This document shows, piece after piece, positions 58,009 to 64,000 of a DNA stretch of 64,000 bases. Both the position numbers and the translations under genes were made by a program. The notes beneath the pieces are model-generated. The model saw only the letters and a program-made list of their open reading frames with translations, was not told where the DNA came from and ran no database searches. Numbering within the stretch: the stretch's first letter is position 1; every line of letters starts with the position of its first letter. Origin of the DNA: Mesorhizobium sp. J8 (GTDB lineage Bacteria > Pseudomonadota > Alphaproteobacteria > Rhizobiales > Rhizobiaceae); the NCBI RefSeq assembly GCF_016591715.1, contig NZ_AP024109.1, forward strand, positions 4,712,001 to 4,776,000. Direction: 5' to 3'.

Positions 58009-59379
58009 CTACGGGTGGACTTGCGGCAACGCCGTGTCGAGCGAACGCTCGAACGCATCGACCAGATCGGCGACCTGCGCCTCGGTGATGATCAGCGGCG
58101 GACAGAAGGCGATCGCGTCGCCCATGTTGCGCGAGATGACGCCGTTCTGCTGCAGCAAGCTGTTGACCAGCGCGCCGAGCGCCGCCGGCTTGCCCCACGG
58201 CGCTTTGGTCGCCTTGTCGGCGACGAGCTCGACAGCGGCAATGAGACCGACGCCGCGCACCTCGCCCACCAGCGGATGCGAGGCGAGCTTGCGCAGCCTT
58301 GCCTGCAGATGCGCGCCGACCTTGCGCGCATTGCCGACGAGGTCGCGCTCCTCGATCAGCTTGATGTTCTCCAGCGCGACCGCCGCGGCGACCGGATGAC
58401 CGCCGCCGGTGAAGCCATGGCCGAAGGTGCCGATCCGGTCGCTCTCGTCGGCGATCGGCTCGAACACCTTGTCGTTGATCAGCAGCGCCGAGATCGGCAG
58501 GTAGGAGGAGGAAATCTGCTTCGACAGCACCATGATGTCGGGCTTGATGCCGAAGGTCTGCGAGCCGAACATCTCGCCAGTCCTGCCGAAACCGCAAATC
58601 ACTTCGTCGGCCACCAGCAGGATGCCGTATTTCCACAGCACCGCCTGGATCTTTTCCCAGTAGCCGGCAGGCGGCACGACGACGCCGCCGGCGCCCATGA
58701 TCGGCTCGCCGATGAAGGCAGCGATCGTTTCAGGTCCTTCGGCGAGAATGAGCTTTTCCAGCTCGTCGGCGAGCCGGGCGGAAAACTGCTCCTCGCTCTC
58801 GCCGGACTCCGCGTCGCGCCAGTGATGCGGCGTCGATGTATGCAGGATGTTGGCGATCGGCAGGTCGAAGGAGAGATGGTTGTTGGGCAGGCCGGTGAGA
58901 CTGGCCGAGGCGATGGTTACGCCATGATAGCCGCGCTTGCGGCTGATGATCTTCTTGCGCGCCGGCTGTCCAAGCGCGTTCGAGCGATACCAGATCATCT
59001 TGATCGCGGTATCGTTGGCCTCGGAACCGGAATTGGTGAAATAGGCCTTGCTCATCGGCACCGGCGCCATCTGCACCAGCTTCTCGGCAAGGTCGATCAA
59101 CGGCGAGTGCGCCTTGGAGCCGAAGTCGTGATAGAAGGGCAACTTCGACATCTGCCTCGTCGCGGCGTCCACCAGCCGCTTTTCCGAGAAGCCGACGGCA
59201 ACGCTCCACAAGCCCGCCATCGCCTCGATGTAGCGGTTGCCGGCGATGTCCTCGACATAGACGCCATCGCCCTTTTCGATCACAAGCGGCCCGGCCTCCT
59301 GATGCTTACGGGCGTTGGTGTAGCCATGCAGGTGATAGCGAATGTCGCGGGCTTCGGGGGAATTAGGTCTGGCGTCCAT
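58009..59379 (-). CDS. class III (omega) aminotransferase, PLP-dependent
   Basis: A 456-residue protein from ATG 59379 with CAGGAGC upstream. Seen: AYFTNSGSEANDTAIKM (cofactor phosphate binding), RKRGYHGVTIASASLTG, AAFIGEPIMGAGGVVVPPAGYW, LLVADEVICGFGRTG (PLP Asp) and IMVLSKQISSSYLPISALL, with the Schiff-base Lys in LSKQI. GTFGHGFTGGGHPVAAAVALE follows. It transfers an amino group between an amine or amino acid and a keto acid such as pyruvate. It is 235 bases upstream of the importer operon on the same strand. Confidence 0.93.
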   Translation of the reverse strand: MDARPNSPEARDIRYHLHGYTNARKHQEAGPLVIEKGDGVYVEDIAGNRYIEAMAGLWSVAVGFSEKRLVDAATRQMSKLPFYHDFGSKAHSPLIDLAEKLVQMAPVPMSKAYFTNSGSEANDTAIKMIWYRSNALGQPARKKIISRKRGYHGVTIASASLTGLPNNHLSFDLPIANILHTSTPHHWRDAESGESEEQFSARLADELEKLILAEGPETIAAFIGEPIMGAGGVVVPPAGYWEKIQAVLWKYGILLVADEVICGFGRTGEMFGSQTFGIKPDIMVLSKQISSSYLPISALLINDKVFEPIADESDRIGTFGHGFTGGGHPVAAAVALENIKLIEERDLVGNARKVGAHLQARLRKLASHPLVGEVRGVGLIAAVELVADKATKAPWGKPAALGALVNSLLQQNGVISRNMGDAIAFCPPLIITEAQVADLVDAFERSLDTALPQVHP

Positions 59380-59538
59380 CACTGCTCCTGTCTGCAGGCG
59401 TCCAAGCGGGAATTGCCCCTGCCCCTTCTCGAAGGGCCGCGGTTCCCTCTTGCAATATGCTGTTTGATGCATCATGTTTCTTATAAGATATACTGTCAAG
59501 CCCTTTTGGGGCGATGACCGAGTGGGGACGGGAACGGC
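59380..59538. promoter_or_regulatory. divergent promoter between aminotransferase and gntR
   Basis: 159 bases. TCTTATAAGA (59479-59488) is a perfect palindrome inside TATAAGATATA (59482-59492). On the minus strand TTGACA (59499-59494) stands where a -35 element for the aminotransferase gene could be. The AT-rich motif fits an operator for the adjacent GntR regulator. Confidence 0.5.
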
Positions 59539-60228
59539 ATGACGAGCTTCAGCTTCGAGACGCTCGAGCGCGAAAATCTCGGCGAGACGGTCTATGCGCG
59601 CGTCGCGGAGGCGCTGATCAAGGGACGCTTCGCGCCGGACGCGCGGCTGACCATCCGCGATCTCGCTCAATCGCTCGGCACAAGCGTCACGCCGGTTCGC
59701 GATGCTATCCTGCGCCTCATCCAGGATGAGGCCCTGGTGCAGAAATCGGCGCGCGAGGTGCGTGTTCCCATCATCACGCTGGAACGCTATCGCGAGATCC
59801 GCCAGATCAGGCTGAAGCTCGAAGGTCTCGCCGCGCGCGAGGCCGCGCTCAAGGCGACGCCCAGGGATGTCGAGCGGCTGCGCGATCTGATCGCGCGCAA
59901 CGAGCGCGCGATTGCCGACAGGAACTGGACCGAAGGGCTGGAGCTCAATCAGACATTCCACTTCGCGCTTGCCGACATAGGCGACATGGTGGTGCTGCGC
60001 GGCATCCTGAACCGGCTTTGGCTGCAGATGGGGCCGCTGATCGCCGAGTCCTACCACGAAGGCGGCCGCGCCATGATCGACAATCACCACGCGGTTCTCG
60101 CTGCGGTCGAAAAGAGGGATGCCGATGCCGCCGAACGTGCGATCATCGCCGACATCACCGAGGGCGGAAACGTGATTCTCGAACGGCTGTTCAGCAGACG
60201 CGCCGCGGGCGCCAGCCAGGCGAACTGA
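59539..60228 (+). CDS. GntR family transcriptional regulator (FCD domain)
   Basis: A 229-residue protein. Winged helix at about residues 12-75: [57 protein letters not shown] helical domain after residue 85: [29 protein letters not shown] and [16 protein letters not shown], with His/Asp residues that could bind metal. It is divergent from the aminotransferase gene and leads into two FAD oxidoreductases. The repeated ATTGTATCCAAT and TATAAGATATA motifs are candidates for its binding sites. Confidence 0.92.
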   Translation: MTSFSFETLERENLGETVYARVAEALIKGRFAPDARLTIRDLAQSLGTSVTPVRDAILRLIQDEALVQKSAREVRVPIITLERYREIRQIRLKLEGLAAREAALKATPRDVERLRDLIARNERAIADRNWTEGLELNQTFHFALADIGDMVVLRGILNRLWLQMGPLIAESYHEGGRAMIDNHHAVLAAVEKRDADAAERAIIADITEGGNVILERLFSRRAAGASQAN

Positions 60229-60230
60229 GC

Positions 60231-61352
60231 ATGGAGCAGGTCGACTGCATCGTCGCCGGAGCCGGCGTGATCGGCCTCGCGGTTGCCCGTACCCTAGCCG
60301 CGCGGGGTATTGAGACGCTGGTCCTCGAAGCGGCGGACGCCATCGGTACCGAAACCAGTTCGCGCAATTCCGAGGTCATCCATGCCGGCATCCACTATAC
60401 CCCAGGCTCGCTGAAGGCGCGGTTGTGCGTGGCGGGACGCGACATGCTCTACCGCTACTGCGCCGAGCGTTCGATCGCGCACCGCCGCTCGGGCAAGCTG
60501 ATCGTCGCGACAGACGAGACGCAGGAGCCGGTGCTGGCCACTATCCGCGCCAACGCCGCAGCCAGCGGCGTCGAGGACCTGCGCTTCCTCTCCGCCGCGG
60601 AGACGCAGGCGTTGGAACCGGCACTGCATTGCACAGCCGCGCTGCTCTCGCCCTCGACCGGCATTGTCGACAGCCACGGGCTGATGCTCGCCCTGCTTGG
60701 CGACGCCGAGGAGAACGGCGCGATGCTTTCGCTCAACACCCGTATCGTCGCCGGCCGCGTGGAGGCCGGCCGCATCGTGCTGCGGACGATGGACAAGGCG
60801 AGCGGCGAGGAGTTCGAGATCGCCGCGCCCCGCCTCGTCAACGCGGCCGGCCTCGGCGCGGTCGCCCTGGCCGGCTCGCTCGACGGGTTTGGTCGGCAAT
60901 TCCTGCCGACGCTTCGCTACGCCAAGGGCAACTATTTCTCGGTAGCCGGGCGCGCGCCCTTTTCACATCTTGTCTATCCGGTGCCCGAACCTGGCGGGCT
61001 CGGCGTCCATCTCACCCTGGACCTTGCCGGCACGGCCCGTTTCGGACCGGATGTCGAATGGACGGACACGCTCGACTACCGCGTCGATCCGGCGCGCGGC
61101 GAGCGCTTCTATGCCGCAATCCGCAAATACTGGCCCGATCTGGCCGACGGCAGCCTGCAGGCCGCCTATAGCGGCATTCGGCCGAAGCTGTCGGGTCCGG
61201 GCGGAGCCAGCAGCGACTTCGTGATCCAGGATTCGGCAACGCACGGCATCCACGGCCTGGTCAACCTGTTCGGCATCGAAAGCCCCGGCCTTACCTCCAG
61301 CCTGGCGATAGCCGATGAGGTGGCGCGCCTCCTCGCGCCGGGGGAGCATTGA
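60231..61352 (+). CDS. FAD-dependent oxidoreductase, L-2-hydroxyglutarate oxidase-like (LhgO/DAO family)
   Basis: A 373-residue protein from ATG 60231, two bases after gntR stops. FAD motif [54 protein letters not shown] is a strong LhgO signature; also [59 protein letters not shown] and FGPDVEW. LhgO enzymes oxidise L-2-hydroxyglutarate to 2-oxoglutarate with a quinone. Here the substrate may be another L-2-hydroxy acid. It is coupled to the next FAD gene by a shared base. Confidence 0.92.
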   Translation: MEQVDCIVAGAGVIGLAVARTLAARGIETLVLEAADAIGTETSSRNSEVIHAGIHYTPGSLKARLCVAGRDMLYRYCAERSIAHRRSGKLIVATDETQEPVLATIRANAAASGVEDLRFLSAAETQALEPALHCTAALLSPSTGIVDSHGLMLALLGDAEENGAMLSLNTRIVAGRVEAGRIVLRTMDKASGEEFEIAAPRLVNAAGLGAVALAGSLDGFGRQFLPTLRYAKGNYFSVAGRAPFSHLVYPVPEPGGLGVHLTLDLAGTARFGPDVEWTDTLDYRVDPARGERFYAAIRKYWPDLADGSLQAAYSGIRPKLSGPGGASSDFVIQDSATHGIHGLVNLFGIESPGLTSSLAIADEVARLLAPGEH

Positions 61353-62767
61353 TGGATAATCGGAAGCTGGCAAGCTTCTATGCCGCGATGGGCGAGTTGC
61401 TCGGCGGGCGCGGCTGGTCGACCGATCCGTCCGATCTCGCCGCGCATGGCCGCGACTGGCTGGATCGCTACGGCCATCCGCCGCTCGGTGTCGCCCGCCC
61501 CGCCTCGACCGGGGAGGTCGCCGCGGTCGTCAGGCTATGCGGCGAGCACCGCGTGACGATCACCCCACAAGGCGGCAACACCGGCCTCAATGGCGGCAGC
61601 GTGCTGAACGACGGACAGGTGGGGATCGTGCTCTCGCTGGCGCGGATGAATCGCATCCTGGCGATCGACCCGGTGGGTCTCACCGCCACAGTCGAGGCGG
61701 GCGTCGTGCTGGGCGCGCTGCACGACGAACTCGCTGGGCACGGTCTCGCCTTGCCGCTTCACCTTGGCGCCGAAGGCAGCGCCCGCATCGGCGGCCTGAT
61801 CGGCACGAATGCCGGCGGCAGCCACGCAATGCGGCACGGCATGATGCAGGACCTGGTGCTTGGGATGGAGGTGGTGTTGCCCGACGGCGAGGTCTGGGAC
61901 GGCGCCCGCGCGCTGATCAAGGATAATGCCGGCTATCAGCTGCGCAAGCTGTTCTGTGGCGCCGAGGGGACCTTGGGCGTCGTCACCCGGGCGGTGCTGC
62001 GACTGTCGCCGTTGCCCATTGCCTATGCAACGGCGCTGCTTGCCCTGCCGGATCTCGAAGCGGCTCTTCGCGTCGGCGCCTTCTTTCGTGCTCGCACCGG
62101 CGATCTGCTGACGGCCATCGAGTTCTTCGGCGAGATCGGTCTTGCCCTGGCCCTGAAGCATGTCGAGGGCCTGGACAGGCTGATCGACACGCCGGGCCCA
62201 ACCTACCTTCTGGTCGAGCTCGCCACATCCGTGCCGGATATAGCTCTCGACACGATTCTCGAGAATGCACTGGCGGCAGCTCTGGAAGACGGCACCGTGC
62301 TCGACGGCGTGATGGCGGCAAGCAAGGCGCAGCGGGCGTCCCTCTGGCGCCTGCGCGAGGAGATGCCGGAAGGCCAGCGGCTGGAGGGCGTCCAGATCAA
62401 GCACGATGTCTCGGTGCCCGTGGCGCGGCTGGCCGCCTTCATCGATGAAGCCTCCCGCGCGGCTGAGCGCGTCCTGCCCGGCGTCAGGATCAACCCGTTT
62501 GGTCATCTCGGCGACGGCAATGTACATTTCAACCTCTCGCCGGCCGAAGGAAGCCGAGACTTTGCCGGCCGCGACCAGCAATTGTCCGAGGCGATCTATG
62601 ACGTGGTGACCCGCCACAACGGCTCGATGGCTGCCGAACATGGCCTTGGTCAAGCCAAGGTGGCGCTGGCGGATGGGTTCCGGTCGCCCGTCGAGCGGGC
62701 GCTGATGCGCGGCATCAAGGCCGCGTTGGATCCACGCTCCGTCATGAACCCCGGCAAGGTGGTCTGA
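61352..62767 (+). CDS. FAD-linked oxidase, D-2-hydroxyacid dehydrogenase type (GlcD/D2HGDH-like)
   Basis: A 471-residue protein from ATG 61352; the ATG shares a base with the upstream stop, and a TTG one codon earlier is less likely. VRLCGEHRVTITPQGGNTGLNGGSV is the FAD-binding (PCMH) signature; HLGAEGSARIGGLIGTNAGGSHAMRHG, LRKLFCGAEGTLGVVTRAVLRL and the C-terminal INPFGHLGDGNVHFNLS, with metal His residues, plus GSMAAEHGLGQAK are typical. Together with the LhgO-like enzyme both stereoisomers of a 2-hydroxy acid could be oxidised. Confidence 0.94.
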   Translation: MDNRKLASFYAAMGELLGGRGWSTDPSDLAAHGRDWLDRYGHPPLGVARPASTGEVAAVVRLCGEHRVTITPQGGNTGLNGGSVLNDGQVGIVLSLARMNRILAIDPVGLTATVEAGVVLGALHDELAGHGLALPLHLGAEGSARIGGLIGTNAGGSHAMRHGMMQDLVLGMEVVLPDGEVWDGARALIKDNAGYQLRKLFCGAEGTLGVVTRAVLRLSPLPIAYATALLALPDLEAALRVGAFFRARTGDLLTAIEFFGEIGLALALKHVEGLDRLIDTPGPTYLLVELATSVPDIALDTILENALAAALEDGTVLDGVMAASKAQRASLWRLREEMPEGQRLEGVQIKHDVSVPVARLAAFIDEASRAAERVLPGVRINPFGHLGDGNVHFNLSPAEGSRDFAGRDQQLSEAIYDVVTRHNGSMAAEHGLGQAKVALADGFRSPVERALMRGIKAALDPRSVMNPGKVV

Positions 62768-62911
62768 CCCAACCCCCGGCTCTCCAGCAGTCGGCCGTCT
62801 GGCTTAATAGATTGTATCCAATTGTCGCGGACGTAGGCAGTTTTTCGGGTTTAAGTTGGTTCTAGCGGCAGAATTGTATCCAATGCCGTCGATCCTCCTC
62901 GGGAGCCCCGG
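62768..62911 (+). promoter_or_regulatory. promoter region with two ATTGTATCCAAT boxes
   Basis: ATTGTATCCAAT occurs exactly twice, at 62811-62822 and 62873-62884, 62 bases apart. The sequence is nearly a palindrome (ATTGKATMCAAT). The same core is found twice before the TorT-like binding-protein gene. The second box lies 28 bases before the E1 start, a position suited to repression. Confidence 0.65.
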
Positions 62912-64000
62912 ATGCCTGACTACACGACTTTGGCCTCATCGGCTTCTTGGCGCGAGCTCCGTACGACGCGCGGCGACTGGGACGATGCCGGCCCGGCTGT
63001 GCTGGAATCGATGCTGGTTTCGGCTCATCTGATCCGCGCTTTCGAGGAGAAAGTGCTGGATCTCGCCGGCCAGGGCCTGGTGCATGGTCCGGCTCATTCC
63101 GCCGTCGGCCAGGAAGGCGGCGCCGTCGGTTCGGCCGCTCTGATGCGCGCCACCGATCAGGTCAATGGATCCCATCGCGCGCATCACCAGTTCCTCGCCA
63201 AGTCGATCCGCTATGTCGCGCCTGCGGGATTGGCCCCCGCCGGCGATTTCTCGCCGGCCATTCGCGGCTTGGCCCAGAAGGCGCTCGCCGAGATTCTCGG
63301 CCTCGCGCAGGGTTTCTGCCGCGGTCGCGGCGGCTCGATGCATTTGCGCTGGGCAGAGGCCGGCAATCTCGGCACCAACGCCATCGTCGGCGGCGGCGTG
63401 CCTTTGGCGGCGGGCGCGGCATGGGCGCATAAGCGTGCCGGCAAGGGCGACGTGGCCTTTGCCTATTTCGGCGACGGCGCCGTCAACATCGGCTCCGTCC
63501 TGGAAACGATGAACATCGCCGCCGCCTGGAAGCTGCCACTCTGTTTCTTCATCGAGAACAACCGCTATGCGGTCTCGACCCATGTCGAGGAAGCGACGGC
63601 CGAGCCGCGCCTGTCGGCACGCGGATCGGCTTTCGCCATTCCCGCCTGGAAAGTGGACGGCATGGATCCCCTCGCCGTCTATCTTGCGACCAAGGAAGCC
63701 ATGGAACTGATGCGCGACGGTGGTGGGCCGGCCATCATCGAGGCGGACGTCTATCGCTATTTCCATCAGAACGGTCCCCTGCCCGGCAGCGCCTTCGGCT
63801 ATCGCGACAAGGCCGAGGAAGCGGCGTGGCGGGCGCGCGACCCGCTCGACCGGCTGGCAAATGAAATGGAACAGCGTCAGATCATCGGCGCCAGCGGCGT
63901 TTCGGCGCTACGCGAACGCGCGCTCGCGCTGATGGCCGATGTCGCGGCCGAACTCATCGAGCAGGTGGACGGCAAGAACCGGATCAAGCCCGCGCTCTGG
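62912..64000 (+). CDS. thiamine-diphosphate-dependent dehydrogenase E1 component, alpha part (runs off the window)
   Basis: A frame open from ATG 62912 to the end, 363 residues seen. HSAVGQEGGAVGSAALM, GSHRAHHQFLAKS, GRGGSMHLRWAEAGNLGTNAIVGGGVPLAAGAAWA and the TPP motif GDGAVNIGSVLETMNIAAAWKLPLCFFIENN (GDG...NN) are those of pyruvate/acetoin/branched-chain E1 alpha subunits. E1 decarboxylates a 2-oxo acid for transfer to lipoyl-E2. About 330-350 residues is a normal E1 alpha length; as no stop is seen, a fused alpha-beta E1 is possible. It is preceded by the repeated operator motif. Confidence 0.9.
   Translation, partial: MPDYTTLASSASWRELRTTRGDWDDAGPAVLESMLVSAHLIRAFEEKVLDLAGQGLVHGPAHSAVGQEGGAVGSAALMRATDQVNGSHRAHHQFLAKSIRYVAPAGLAPAGDFSPAIRGLAQKALAEILGLAQGFCRGRGGSMHLRWAEAGNLGTNAIVGGGVPLAAGAAWAHKRAGKGDVAFAYFGDGAVNIGSVLETMNIAAAWKLPLCFFIENNRYAVSTHVEEATAEPRLSARGSAFAIPAWKVDGMDPLAVYLATKEAMELMRDGGGPAIIEADVYRYFHQNGPLPGSAFGYRDKAEEAAWRARDPLDRLANEMEQRQIIGASGVSALRERALALMADVAAELIEQVDGKNRIKPALW

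Overview
The window looks like part of a large replicon of a Rhizobiales alphaproteobacterium, most likely Mesorhizobium or a close relative. The reasons are high GC with dense, often 1-4 bp overlapping genes, many periplasmic-binding-protein ABC importers, a rhizobial-type palindromic intergenic mosaic element at about 40041-40156, and a lanthanide methanol-oxidation cluster linked to pqq genes as in other rhizobia. The genus is inference. No rRNA, tRNA, CRISPR, transposase or phage gene was seen. The first gene (aldehyde dehydrogenase) and the last (TPP-dependent E1) run off the window.

Region A (1-9605): a minus-strand group of FAD monooxygenase, RidA-like protein, DUF1028 protein and aldehyde dehydrogenase; a divergent amidohydrolase plus GMC oxidoreductase; and a NitT/TauT-type ABC importer with a strong terminator inside its operon. 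Together these suggest catabolism of a nitrogenous small molecule.

Region B (10084-29955): a one-carbon island. gfa and frmA (glutathione-linked formaldehyde oxidation) diverge from a six-gene set (binding protein, YVTN propeller, small exported protein, ABC ATPase, ABC-2 permease, exported protein) resembling the lut/ped lanthanide-handling systems. A c-type cytochrome, a second ABC importer, xoxF-xoxG-xoxJ and pqqABCDE follow; pqqA is only 31 codons. XoxF carries the extra Asp diagnostic of lanthanide-dependent enzymes. Between the two halves is a scar: the 3' end of a cbbR-like LysR gene fused tail-to-tail to the 3' end of a gph/cbbZ-like gene. That is the geometry expected if a whole Calvin-cycle operon was deleted.

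Region C (30008-48124): a long minus-strand operon with a cytosolic solute-binding-like protein, IclR regulator, ribose-type ABC importer, SDR, family III CoA transferase, enoyl-CoA hydratase, aldose-epimerase-like protein, fused family I CoA transferase and SMP-30 lactonase-like protein. Next to it are uxuA and a divergent FadR-type GntR regulator, SDR, UxuA-like barrel protein and RraA-family protein. A pair of exact GntR-type operators flanks the uxuA/gntR intergenic region.

Region D (48157-64000): a DMT exporter, an ATP-dependent hydantoinase/oxoprolinase pair, a second ribose-type ABC importer with a TorT-like binding protein, a class III aminotransferase, a GntR regulator, two FAD-dependent 2-hydroxyacid-type oxidoreductases and the start of an E1 dehydrogenase. 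A repeated motif, ATTGTATCCAAT, occurs twice before the binding-protein gene and twice before the E1 gene, tying the cluster together as a probable regulon.
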